DNA of 64,000 nucleotides, taken from positions 2,126,501 to 2,190,500 of the forward strand of contig NC_018212.1 in assembly GCF_000219625.1 (NCBI RefSeq), written 5' to 3'. The DNA is from Zymoseptoria tritici IPO323. Lineage: Eukaryota; Ascomycota; Dothideomycetes; Mycosphaerellales; Mycosphaerellaceae. Below are positions 50,075-60,291 of this stretch, in pieces. The notes beneath the pieces were generated by a model. That model made no database searches and was not told the origin of the DNA. It worked only from the letters and a program-made list of their open reading frames with translations. The position numbers and the translations under genes were made by a program. Position 1 is the first letter of the stretch. The number at the start of each line of letters is the position of its first letter.

Positions 50075-50880
50075 TCACCACGTCCTCTCATCATCCCAAT
50101 CCGGCTCATCATCCACCTCATACCCCGGATGCTGCCAAACCGCCCTTCACTGCCCCTTCACACACACATGAACATCCCAAACCCGCTCTCCCTTCCCCCT
50201 CGCCTGCCTCTCCAGCACCCTCTGCACGAAATCCTTGACCTTCACTCCTCCCCCGCTCACTGCTTCCAAGTACTCTTCCACCCTTTGGCTCCTCCCGAAC
50301 TACAACTTCTGATCGAACGCATAGTAAGTCTCGATTGACGGGATGGGTGGTTGAGTGAGATACGCTTCTTTCAACCATCCTAGCTCAGGCGCATCTTTCG
50401 GCGAGATAAATCTGTCGAACTCAAGCGTTCGAAGGGAGGGCCGAAGGGAGGGCCGAAGAGGGAGCTGTAGTCGAGCACGAAAGGGTTGATCTTTAGGATG
50501 CGGCGGTCTGTGTCCCTGCGTGGGAGGTTGACGTAGTACGTGGTGTGGTCGGCGAGGAGGAAGAGCTTTCGCTGGATGGTTGGCGAGCCGCGGATCGTGG
50601 CGCGGAGGGAGTGGGATTCTTGGGCTGCGCGGACGGTGTCGCAGGCGGAGAGGCGGATCAGGGCGAGTTCGAGGAGCTCGGGAGTGGCGAAGAATTTGAG
50701 GGAGGCGGTGGATTGGGTAGGATGTGAGACCTCTTCAAGGGGGTTTGGACCGTTGGTTGGTGTTTTCCTGAGGACTTCGTTGCGGTCGCTGTTGCTGTTG
50801 CGGGTGAATGTACCCGGTGGTATGTGGCCGGCGATCGTGGAGCTGTCCATGTAGTTTGTGGTGAGTTGAGGTGCCGACAT
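50075..50880 (-). pseudogene. F-box protein, class 2, with three lesions
   Basis: From the ATG at 50880 the frame encodes a good N-terminal half: STASLKFFATPELLELALIR, the F-box (CDTVRAAQESHSLRATIRG, IQRKLFLLADH) and ILKINPFVLDYSS. Near 50436-50460, at a duplicated 12-bp unit, the frame changes. The next frame continues LRTLEFDRFIS, KEAYLTQPPIPSIETYY, meets TAG at 50300-50302, goes on through GGGVKVKDFVQRVLERQ, meets TGA at 50147-50149 and ends PGYEVDDEPDW at 50075. The family order is intact, so this is a recently dead copy. Confidence 0.72.
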
Positions 50881-51425
50881 TTTGCTTGCGGCGTAGAGTG
50901 GTGTAGATGTGATTTCTAATGATGAGAAAGTGGAGAATGTTGGAGTTCAAGGGGACCAGAAGCCGCCTTCTGGAGTCGAGAGAGCCAGCGCCGCGTGGAT
51001 CTTGGGTCGTGTAATCTTCACGCGAAAAGTAAACACAACGGAAGTAACGTGTAGAATGTCTCGACGATGCCATTTTCCTATAGGACAAGAACGATCAACA
51101 ACACAAGTGCGTTGTGTCTAGCTGGATGATTTGAAAGGCTGTATGCTCTCATCGTTCGCGTGCTGTTGGATCTCGTGAGATACTTTGCCATTACTTGCCA
51201 TTCTGAACTCCTCTATCGAAGATCCAGTAGTTTCTGCGGTCTTTTGCGTGAGAATCATGTCGAGTAAGACGCCGTTTCTAGTTCCAATGGCCCAGAAACG
51301 AATGGTCTGTGCCGTGAAGTAGATTCCGGTATCGAAGCATCCACACACTCACGCCTCGTCCGGCTTTGTTCGCCGGATGCGAGCAGCAACTCATCCCGAG
51401 CGCCCGCCTCCCCTCCTTGTCCTCC
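50881..51425. other. Intergenic, no gene seen
   Basis: About 545 bp between the 5' end of the pseudogene and the 3' end of the next F-box gene. Confidence 0.4.
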
Positions 51426-52322
51426 TCAAATCCTCTCCCGCGAAATCTCCCACGCACCCCTCACCACAACCGCGACCTCTCCCTCGGCATGATCCCACTC
51501 CTGATAGAGCTGAGCATCAGGCCTACCCCACTTCATCTCCACGATGAACCGCATGAGATCCTTGACTTTGATACCTTCGCGATCCATGAAGAGCCGCTTC
51601 TCCACGACGGTCTGATCCTCGCCAAAACATGGCTTGGTCCAGGTGTACTCCACTTGAAGAATGGTCTGTGGCGGCTGAGTAATGAACATGTCTCCGATTG
51701 TGCCCAGGGTGGCTGTCTTGTAGGTTTCGATGTAGTTGAGGAGGAATGGCGTGAGGAAGAGCTTGTGCATGCCACGGAGCATTCCCACCCTTGCGGCGAA
51801 GACGAAGGGATGGAGAATGAGGATAGGATTGAAGATCAGGAGATCAGTCGGGTCGTGGAGGATTTGTCCTGGCTGAAGAAAGAGTCCACGCTGGAGAGAT
51901 GGCGAAGCGTGGATGGTATCGCGAAGCGCGAGAGAGGCTTGACGCGCGTGGAGTTTGTCGAGCAACGGCAGTAGAAGAAGTGAGCGTTCGCAGAGTTCTG
52001 GAGTGGCGAAGAACTCGATCGATGCGGCGGACTGAGGAGGAAGCTGTGATATGTTAGCGAGTCGTGCCTTGGAAATAGCTACGAGTCTTTGTACCAGGAC
52101 AGTATCCTCATCGATGGTCCCATCTTTGGTGCTCGGAACGGCGAGATCATTGCTGTCGTCGTTGTTGTTGGTCGTCGAGGCGCTGCCAACATCCTCATCC
52201 GTGGTGTCACCCAAGCCTTGCGCGATGTTCTTGACGGGGAGGAGAATAATTTCCATGATGAACAAATAGATCCGCAGCATCTGCGCGATCTCCCAGCCCA
52301 GGATCTCGAGGAAGGAAGCCAT
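51426..52322 (-). CDS. F-box protein, class 2, with hydrophobic N-terminus
   Basis: Start at the ATG at 52322. The frame is open throughout (298 aa). A 51-bp segment at 52094-52044 has GTACAA/CGCTAAC/ACAG intron signals exactly where the paralogues are spliced, giving 281 aa if removed. The N-terminus has a hydrophobic helix (MLRIYLFIMEIILLPV) that could be a membrane anchor, unique here. Exon 2 starts LPPQSAASIEFFATPELCER. The F-box follows (LDKLHARQASLALRDTI, SLQRGLFLQPG), then LILHPFVF, GDMFITQPPQTILQVEYTW, EGIKVKDLMRFIVEM and VAVVVRGAWEISRE. Predicted SCF receptor. Confidence 0.74.
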   Translation of the reverse strand: MASFLEILGWEIAQMLRIYLFIMEIILLPVKNIAQGLGDTTDEDVGSASTTNNNDDSNDLAVPSTKDGTIDEDTVLVQRLVAISKARLANISQLPPQSAASIEFFATPELCERSLLLLPLLDKLHARQASLALRDTIHASPSLQRGLFLQPGQILHDPTDLLIFNPILILHPFVFAARVGMLRGMHKLFLTPFLLNYIETYKTATLGTIGDMFITQPPQTILQVEYTWTKPCFGEDQTVVEKRLFMDREGIKVKDLMRFIVEMKWGRPDAQLYQEWDHAEGEVAVVVRGAWEISRERI

Positions 52323-52566
52323 CGTGTTGTGGCAATGAAGGGTTGTCGAAGATGGAACTCTTCTAGGCTGAAGTTGTTGTAGGGGACGGAAAGTCAGCTT
52401 TTGAGTTCGAAGTTCACGTCCCGAATTCGACGCTACGGGAGCCCTGACCAGCAGAAGCCGTTTCTCAAGCAGACTTCACTCCTTAATCCTTACAAGTGCT
52501 CCGCGATCAACTTCAGTCTAAGCAACAGCCTCTAGCACCCACACGATTAACCAATCCATTAGCTTG

Positions 52567-53010
52567 ATGACCCAACCAACAACAATGTCTCCAACAGTCG
52601 AAACCATCGGCAACGTCCTCCTAGCAATTTCCGCCTGGGCCCTCGTCATCACGCTCTGCACCGTCACCCTTCCCATCGACCCAGCGCCACCCGTCAAAAA
52701 ATTCTCGCGCAAGCCTGGCGATACCCGGACTGACGAGGAGATTTTACGGGCCAGATACCAGGCGAAACATGGCGAAGACGGCTACGAGAGACTTGAGGCA
52801 GTGAGGCGTCGTGGGAGACAACCGAGGGCGGCGAGGGACAGGAGAGCTGCGGAGGCGAGGGCTGAGGATATGGTGGCTCAAACGGCGAACGTTCGAAGGG
52901 AGAGTAGATTAGCTTGCGTGGACAGATTGATGAGTACCTATCAATCTGGGACCATACCCTTGGATGGAGAGCGTGGGGATGAATTTGGGAGTGGGCAGGA
53001 TGAGGAGTAG
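52567..53010 (+). CDS. Small single-pass membrane protein
   Basis: 147 aa from the ATG at 52567 (MTQPTTMSPTVETIG); a second ATG six codons on is also possible. One hydrophobic segment at about 10-35 (ETIGNVLLAISAWALVITLC) is followed by a long charged tail rich in Arg, Glu and Ala (RARYQAKHGEDGYERLEAV, RDRRAAEARAEDM) that should form a helix in the cytosol. It could be a tail facing the cytosol from an N-terminal anchor. No known family. Similar layout to the gene at 53453. Confidence 0.52.
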   Translation: MTQPTTMSPTVETIGNVLLAISAWALVITLCTVTLPIDPAPPVKKFSRKPGDTRTDEEILRARYQAKHGEDGYERLEAVRRRGRQPRAARDRRAAEARAEDMVAQTANVRRESRLACVDRLMSTYQSGTIPLDGERGDEFGSGQDEE

Positions 53011-53452
53011 CTTGCAGGGGCTTGAGACTTGTCTTCTGGGATCGCTCAAGCGGTAAACGAGCAGAAAGTGCTTCGAGGACACCCTCCGCGTAGTAGTAGC
53101 TTAGGTATAAAGGGACTTCGGATTCACAGCGGTGGGCAGAGCGAACGGTGTTGAATGTTATGTCTCGTTGAGCTTATGCAGATGAGCGACTCTGTGACCG
53201 CTTCCAAAGGCGGGAAGTATCTGGATAGTAGAGCACAGTATAAAATCGCGGTCGTTTTCAGTCTCTGGGAATATGTAGATTGTACGACGTCCAGCGTCGA
53301 GCTCAAGTCCGGGCTCCGCCGCCTTCGGAGCTTCCAGATTCATCGAAACCCTCCAAAATCCTACCTCACCGCTTCATCTCCATCAACCACGACAACACCA
53401 CACCAATCTCAACCTCGCCAACACAGCCACAACCTACTACAAAAGCGAAACA
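53011..53452. other. Intergenic, promoter of the gene at 53453
   Basis: The last 110 bases are C/A-rich leader. Nothing else recognised. Confidence 0.4.
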
Positions 53453-53797
53453 ATGTTCCTCCCACTCGCAGCCAGCGTGGCCTCCGCCTTTACCAAAACA
53501 GCGCTACTTATCATCGAAATCATCAGCTTCTCCCTCGCCACAACGAAGCTCCTCTGCATCATAGCCCTTCTTCTCCTTGGACCTTTGATCTATCTCCACC
53601 GCCGTAACATTATCAAAGCCACGGAACGCCGCATCGAGAGCACCATCCTCCGTCGCCAACAAGAAGGCTCGAAGCCGCTAGACTTGGAACGCCTGCGCAT
53701 TCTCATCAGGGACCAGGAGATTCGGGATCGGGATGCGGGCTTGGAGGATAGTGCGAGGATAGACAGGAGAGCTCAAGGACTTGGAGTCGGAAGCTGA
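53453..53797 (+). CDS. Small membrane protein with charged tail
   Basis: 114 aa from the ATG at 53453 (MFLPLAASVASAF). Residues 1-50 are very hydrophobic, with one or two membrane spans (TALLIIEIISFSLA and LLCIIALLLLGPLIYL), followed by HRR and a charged helix (IESTILRRQQEGSKPLDLERL, IRDQEIRDRDAG). The layout (N-terminal membrane part, charged helical C-terminus) parallels the gene at 52567, about 440 bp upstream on the same strand, although sequence similarity is weak. Function unknown. Confidence 0.55.
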   Translation: MFLPLAASVASAFTKTALLIIEIISFSLATTKLLCIIALLLLGPLIYLHRRNIIKATERRIESTILRRQQEGSKPLDLERLRILIRDQEIRDRDAGLEDSARIDRRAQGLGVGS

Positions 53798-54794
53798 GGG
53801 AAGGATGGACAAAGAGCCAACGAGGTATGTCGGAGAGGTCAGCTGGGGCTTGCAGGAAGCAAAAGAAAGGCTGAAAATACTGCACAGCGGAGACTAGATG
53901 GCTTTCGCGGCCTGCAAAGCTTCGCTACAGTCCGAGCAAAGGGAAGCAGGCAAGACAGAGAACTGTGCAGTTATGCATGCGAAATTCACAGCTCTATCTG
54001 CTCCCTTAAACTCCTGGCGATACGACCACTAACGCTGCGCTTAAGAGGCTGTTGGTTACGATACAGGTACATACAGGCGCAGAGTGGCAATCAGAAGTTA
54101 CCAAAGAAAGTCTTTTTGTGCTGTCTTTGGACATTGTGCCTGTGGTTAGCTCCAAACGTCTACAGGAGCGCCAATGCCAGGAACAGAAAGGCCGAACTGG
54201 CTCCGCATTGCAAAGCTTGCGATCGATTGTACAGAGAATTCGCGACTCGCATTTGTGCATGGCTTGCTCGCTTAAAGCATTCAAAGAGATACTTCTGGCG
54301 CAAGCCATTCTTCTGCGTCCGGTTTGTCAAACTTTCTTTCTTCCGTTCCGTCACAGGCTCCTTTGCTTGTGCAAGTGCTCCAATATAATTCACTCCTTTC
54401 CGGGATCTCTAGACATTCTCGTTTTCTGATCCAACAATTCACCTCCGAAGCACAAGGCTTGTCACATCGATACTTCGTATTGTGGAGAATGGTGCATCTT
54501 ATTGGCGCTGTCGCTATCACCTGCGATTCCAACAATACAGCATACGCCGTCAAGAGGTGAATCGAGTGAATGCGAGACCATCAAGGCTCCGGCCAATCCG
54601 GATCGACGAGCTCCCTGCCAAGTCGTCTATATAAGCACGTCTCCGGCCAACTAATTCTCAGCTTTCTATACTCACAACTATCATCACCGACACCATCAAC
54701 ACCACCACCACTTCCGAGCTCTCTCCAGCACTCGAGCAACAGCCAACCCAACTATACTCTCAACAACTCCTCTATCAACTCAACTCCCTTCGAG
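53798..54794. other. Intergenic with a TATA-containing promoter at its end
   Basis: No gene supported over about 1 kb. A CTATATAAGC box lies near 54627-54636 and is followed by a C/A-rich leader to the ATG at 54795. Confidence 0.5.
54627..54636 (+). promoter_or_regulatory. TATA box
   Basis: CTATATAAGC about 160 bp before the start codon at 54795, a good match to the eukaryotic TATA consensus; followed by a CT/CA-rich 5' leader. Confidence 0.5.
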
Positions 54795-55564
54795 ATGTCT
54801 GCCAACGACGCAACTCTCTCCAACGCCGTGGCCGCAGCCCACCCTCCCCCACAGATTCCAATGAGCGCCATGGAGCTGTGCACCTACTTCCCACTCCAGC
54901 TAAGATACCCAGAGCTGAAGTTTCGACTCATCCGTAAGTGCCTTCCCACATTTCACCCACACACCAAGCTAACAACACCTCAGGCAACGGCTGGAACAAC
55001 GGCCAAATCGCGAAAGCCGAACTCATCGCACGCGGAGCCTACAATCAGCCCACATTCACCCGCCGCGCAAACGCGCTTCGCCAAGCCGTCGGAACTGCGG
55101 GCCAGGAGAAATTCAACGACCCGCAGTTCTCCGTCCATACCTACCGCAACGACCCAGCCCTGCAACCCTTCACAGACCAAGGCTCACCCGCCGCAAACCG
55201 CGCGCTGTACGACATCTCCCGCGCAAACCCGCCCGTCCTGCCACCCGCTTCCATCCACGCCCCTCTACCAGCCGCTACACTCGAGCAAGTCGCCTATGGC
55301 GTCCTCGTTCACCCGACCGGCGAAGACGCGGGGATCTTCACCAAGGCGATGCTCTGGGCGCTGTACTACGGCGTCGCGGGGCAGTACACCACCGACGATA
55401 TCATGCATATCGTCAACAATGTCAACAATTTCGAGGTTCCGCGGCCGGGAGATCCAGCTGGACTGCCCCGGAGGAGGATGAATGTGTTGCCGGGGGAGGC
55501 GGGGACGCATCGTTGGGATCAGGGGGGGAGGGACCGGGTGCAGGCGATTGAGAGGCCGTGGTGA
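54795..55564 (+). CDS. Unknown 239-aa protein, two exons
   Basis: Exons 54795-54933 and 54984-55564 with a 50-bp intron (GTAAGT donor, GCTAAC branch site, TCAG acceptor) splitting an Arg codon (phase 1). Exon 1 ends 'MELCTYFPLQLRYPELKFRL'. Exon 2 continues NGWNNGQIAKAELIARG, ANALRQAVGTAGQEKF, VHTYRNDPALQPF, EQVAYGVLVHPTGEDAGIF, 'KAMLWALYYGVAGQY' and a basic tail. The Trp/Asn/Gly opening of exon 2 looks like a DNA- or RNA-associating helix-turn, but I recognise no family. A strong TATA-type promoter supports active expression. Confidence 0.62.
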
Positions 55565-56983
55565 GGGGCTGAGGGGAGGTAAGGGAGGGCAGTGGGCTGC
55601 GATTGAGTGCTGGCGAGGGAGCGATTCTGAAAATTTCTTTGGTGTTCAGAGGTTTGATTTTGTATTTTGGATTCTACGAAGTGGTCGTAATATTTGCTCA
55701 CACCATCATATGCCGCTTTGCTGGTTCGTCGAAGCACGGATTCTGGCGAATACACGACGACGATGCGAATTTGTTCCTGTCTATTCTATCAGTATGATCT
55801 CGACCGGTAGAAACTGTACTTGATTTAATACAGGCTCCTGGCAGTTGAACCGATGTATGATCTCACTCCTTCGTGTGACAATCTCTTCCACATAGTCATG
55901 TAGCAACGAAATGTACATTCACTCCTACGCTTCTGAGCCACTGAGCGCAAGGTTACCCGACGAGACTCTGGTCCGACAAGACGCCCACGCATTCAAAGAA
56001 GACCAAGCTCGCGCAGTCTGCGTCGAAGTAATGTGGCTTGAGGTCTTGCAAAGCGAATATTCTGGTCTTCTGCAAGGTAATGTCATTCAAAGTTGTCTCA
56101 GACTACGCCTCTGGCTGGCTCTCTGTCGAGCTAAACCCATCTGGTCCGTCGAAAAAGCACGGCAATGACGGAGACGAAATGGGCTCCGAGACCACAGAGA
56201 GCAGCGTGTTGCTTAGCTCGTCGGACGAGGAAATGGACATTGGAAGGTTTGGTCCAACGACCATGCCCGAAGCCCAATATGTTCCGTCGAAATGTCCGCA
56301 AGAAGGGTCCCCGCAAGACACTCACCATCAGACCACGCGTACCAGGGACAAAGTACGTTACCTACCAGGCGCGCGCCCACGACAAGAGTCACGAGGGAGT
56401 CTTTGGTCACGACAACGGCGATGCTGGAGACGAGTCCTCTGAGCGGAAATCGTTCAGTCAAGACGTAGTCACTTTGCATTGCCATCCCTGCACGTGCATG
56501 CCCATCCTTGTGCGGGGAGACTGCGGCTCTGGGTAGAGTCTCGACGCTGTCGGCTCAATCTTGCCATTCTCGTTGAGGGTGTATCGGACAGGAGCGAGGG
56601 ATTACACAGTCTAGAAAACATCCTGGCCTCCCCTCTCCAAAGTCGATCTTCGTCAACTAATGCCTACCCGTCCCGCGCCCAGACCGCCCGGCAAGAGAGA
56701 GACGACACCCCACGCCCCGTCAACCACGATCGCCCCACTCGCGCTCACACCGAACAGAAAGCCCGCGAACGGGAAGCCGCCTGCTGTTGAAGGGACTCTT
56801 ATGGACCTGATTCATGCAGCAGACCTCGACGTGGGCCGCGCCAACTGGATTCAACGCGAAGACGAGCACTTCCACTAGAAAAGAGTCGCTCGAAACGGAG
56901 TGCGAAGAACGAATTCCTTGCGAAGAATACATTCTTTATGAAAACGTGTGGCGAATGGCAAGGTCAATCTGTAAGCTCTCGGG
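55565..56983. other. Low-coding region with possible frame-broken gene
   Basis: Around 56065-56300 one frame is protein-like (VVSDYASGWLSVELNPSG, SVLLSSSDEEMDIGRFG). From about 56300 a different frame is (KTLTIRPRVPGTKYVTYQA, GVFGHDNGDAGDE). No intron joins them convincingly. This may be a decayed gene or two exons with sites I cannot place. No function can be assigned. Confidence 0.25.
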
Positions 56984-57722
56984 ATGAAGCGGCTTACTGC
57001 ACCGCAGGAAGTCTTGGAGAAAATGCCTTTATATGTCTACGGAGCGATAGGACGGAAAGCATGTTCGGATGCCGACAGCCTTGCAAAGGAGAACACTGTT
57101 GTCGTTAAGAATACAAGCCAAAAGTCGCGGGAATCTCGATCTCCTCCGAAGGTTAATGAAACGACTGCCTATCACGCAACCGCTCAGGAACTCACAGAAT
57201 TGTTGGAAAGCACTCACACGTCCGCCTCCGAAGCACCCCAAACGCATCTTTCACAGCTCAAACATACCACCGAAATCTCCACAATGGCGCCAAAACCAGT
57301 CTACGGCCCTCGCGCAACTCCGCTGATTGTGGAACCGGATCAACTGGAACTTAAGGCTGGCGCATCGGGTCGCGCGGTGAAGTTGTACGACATGAGCTAA
57401 GGATATCCCGGCCGGTTGGAGAGCACCGCGGAGAAGTTCATGGCCGGAGCTTACCCGGTCGGCGTAACGGATACAGAACGCGAGGAAGACTCGAACCGCG
57501 CCAAGGTGTACGTCCAGCAGATGAGCACCACTCTTGCCACGCGAAACGTTCGGATGCAAGACACTCTCACATACTGCGAGACCATCCCTGGGCAAGTGCG
57601 GTCCGTCTCTGGACAGATGACCGTCGCCATTAGCTCGAACCTTGCTACTCGTGCGTTATCGACTTCCATCTTCCATCTTTCATCCATCCACCGCTGCACC
57701 AAACAGACAGGGCAACATGGCT
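56984..57722 (+). pseudogene. Disrupted unknown gene with in-frame stop
   Basis: From the ATG at 57284 (or 56984 if the longer frame is used) the sequence reads KPVYGPRATPLIVEPDQLEL, SGRAVKLYDMS and then TAA at 57398-57400. The same frame resumes GYPGRLESTAEKFMAGAY, YVQQMSTTLATRNVRMQD and GQVRSVSGQMTVAISSN. The residues either side of the TAA fit a single protein with balanced composition, so the stop looks like a nonsense mutation. After SNLAT a GTGCGT donor and CAG acceptor exist, but they do not keep frame with the next open stretch. Not recognised. Confidence 0.4.
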
Positions 57723-58081
57723 GAGAGTCGACGCGGACAGGCGAGAGAAGAGTACGAGCCGGAGTTGGCAGCATCGCACCAGCGCTGGGTGGATCTCGGT
57801 GAAGAAGTCGTCGATGCAATGACGGACAAATTCGTCGGTGAGGCTTTCGACCGTCCAAAGACGCTGCCCATGTGCGTGAAGCGACTGCGTTTGCACATTT
57901 CTGACTCCTCCTATGGACGATTCGGCTCACACAAAGATAGATTGGAACCACGCGCAAGGTGAAGGGGGTTCAAGATGTATGGCTCAACGTCCAGGTCGCC
58001 GATGACTGGGAGCACAGGACGAAGCGGGACGATCAAAGTGTGCGGGAGTTCGAGGTCATCGGTCAGCATGAGGTCACCTAG
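57717..58081 (+). CDS. Unknown small protein or 3' exons of the broken gene upstream
   Basis: ATG at 57717 (MAESRRGQAREEY). Exon 57717-57875, then a 65-bp intron with a weak GTGAAG donor, CTGAC branch site and TAG acceptor, then 57941-58081; 99 aa. Visible segments: ELAASHQRWVDLGEEVVDAM, TDKFVGEAFDRPKTLPMC, VQDVWLNVQVADDWEHRTK, EFEVIGQHEVT. The second exon has strong coding character. It may be the 3' end of the interrupted gene starting at 57284. Family unknown. Confidence 0.38.
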
Positions 58082-60291
58082 TACACCACGCCAATGAATC
58101 AGGCCGAAGTAACAGACGACTTAAGATGGCACCGAAGAGCGATAGCTTGGCTACTGAGTCGAAGTTGTCCTTGCGAGAGATTCTTGCCTGCTGTGATGCC
58201 CTCCTCTCGAAGAACCAAACACGCTTTGAAGAATCTGGCCATAACGACTGTCGCGACCAAACAAGCCAAGTATACTCATCTCAATGCCCAGGTATCCCTG
58301 TCGCCGATGGCTTCCGCAAGCAGAAGTTAGAAGAGCAGGTACCGGGCCCGGCAGAGCTTTTCAGCGATCTACCCGAGATGACGGGCGGTCTAAATGATGC
58401 ATGCGTTCCTAAGCTATCCGCTACGAGCACCACTCCAAGACCGTGGCGAATTTTATCAACCACGGTCTCTGCCAATTGAGCGGAATCCGGCGATGTGAGC
58501 ATTATTCAGTCGCTCATGTTCGCTATCGCGCCATGGCTCTCAAAACCGCCGGCTTTGCCATTCCTCAGACCATCATGTTCGCATTGGACACGACCATCAA
58601 ACTTCGCCGTGGGAATCGGTAGTCTGGCGATGGGATTGGGTAGAGCTCTTTTGCAGAGGAGGTCGCCGCCTGGCGCTGAACGTATCCATTGGGAGTCGCC
58701 TTCTGCTAACACAATACTCTCTGCCGTAGATGGGTTCGAGTATCGCAAGCTCTCCCTGTCCGGCCTCTCGCCTGCGTAGCAACGGCAATTTACAAAGTAC
58801 ATCCTCCGCCGCACCGCAACATGTCTCCAGCACGTCCCAAGGCAACAGCACGCACGACCCAATACCCTCCTCGTGTGCAATTCAAGGCGACAGCACCTAC
58901 AAGCCGATCCTCTCCTCCTCCACCAAATCTTAAGGCGACGACACCACCGAGGCCAAGGAAAACACTCCGCCGGAGCGCGCTCTTCCTGCATCGTCGGTGA
59001 TGCAAAGCGGAGTTGTGCTAAATGCGGATGGGAAGAGTAGCAGTGCAGTTCGCGAGCATTGACGGAAGCTTTTACATAATGCAGCGATAGCTGGCCGAGA
59101 AGAATGCAGAGCAGAGCAGGGGCCGCTGCGCAGGGTGATTCGATAATACGGATGCTGCACAAAGATAGTCTTTCTCTGAACGGAGTAAGCATGGGATTTG
59201 ATGGTCGTAATGGGGCTGGTCGTGATGGTCGTAATAATGCAAATGACATCGGTCTTGATGATGATGGTGACCACGGTGTTGGGAGAAGTGAGAGAGAAAG
59301 CATCGCAGTGAAGCATACACAAGCAATACAGTCCAGACAGTATTCTTTGCCGGCACCAATCAATGTGTTTATTCGGGTCGTGTGTGGAGCTCTTTCGTCA
59401 TTTGCATTGATCAGCACAATACTTTGGTCAGAGTCGGTGTGGTACTCAAGACCACGAGTCTGCTATAGACTTCAAGCCTGGCAAGCTCGCAAGGACTATT
59501 CTTACAACAGGTAGTTGTCCTTCATGCTCGTTGGGCCGAATTTGCAGCATCCTTGACATGGACGTCAGGAACATCCTCGCTCCTCTCCCGCTCCCAAAAG
59601 TATGCTCGACATGTGTGTTTGTGAATGACTTTACCGTTGTATTCAACTCCCGGGCTTGGAGTCGATCGAATACCTCTCTTAACGTCGAACTTGAAGGGAC
59701 AAAGGTAGGAGATCCAGCTCCTGCTTCTCGACAAATGGAGATGGATCCGGGTAAGCAAACGCCGTGAGACGTGGACATCAGCCTGTAGGTTCGATGGGGG
59801 CGGGAGCAGACAGGGAAGCAGCTTGCGAAGATCGTGAGTCTAGAACCGTCTGAAGCTGAGGTCAATTCATAGCCAATGAATACTGGATCTGTATGTACAA
59901 TGCGGATAACACCCGTTAGCGTGATCTAGTTCGAGGTTGATCCTATTGGCCGGCACGCTTCCTGGGAGTAGCGTGCATTGAGGGGATGAGCTGCACGAGA
60001 CTCGTCCGCAGGGTCATTGGGCCTTGTACTAGATTAAGCGCCTGAAGTTCATCTGTTGCTGTCATATCCACCTCGTGATCCCAGCAATCGAAGTATCCCA
60101 AGCATTGACAGCGATCTTATGACCGGACCTGTCGTGTTTGCTGTGGACATCCGGTCCTCCTCGTTCGGCATTCAGAACGTCTTTGGACTTCAAATCACGT
60201 TCTCCTTCATCTTATCATACCATCTCAATCGAATCGCCAGACAGCCACCCCGCACTTCAATCGCCTCGTCAGCGAGACATCCACCACCGAA
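58082..60291. other. Long region without a supported gene
   Basis: Short ATG-started frames exist (58126-58479, 58730-58933, 59104-59514) but none has recognisable motifs or support. The one at 59104 runs through a low-complexity GRxG/GRDG-type repeat of the DNA at 59195-59275. The final 60 bases before 60292 are C/A-rich leader for the next gene. Confidence 0.4.

Noticed and set aside
59104..59514. 136-codon plus-strand frame with Gly/Arg/Asp-rich part
   Set aside because: The repeated part comes from a simple-sequence tract that is equally open on the other strand (His/Asp/Tyr runs), so coding character is not convincing.
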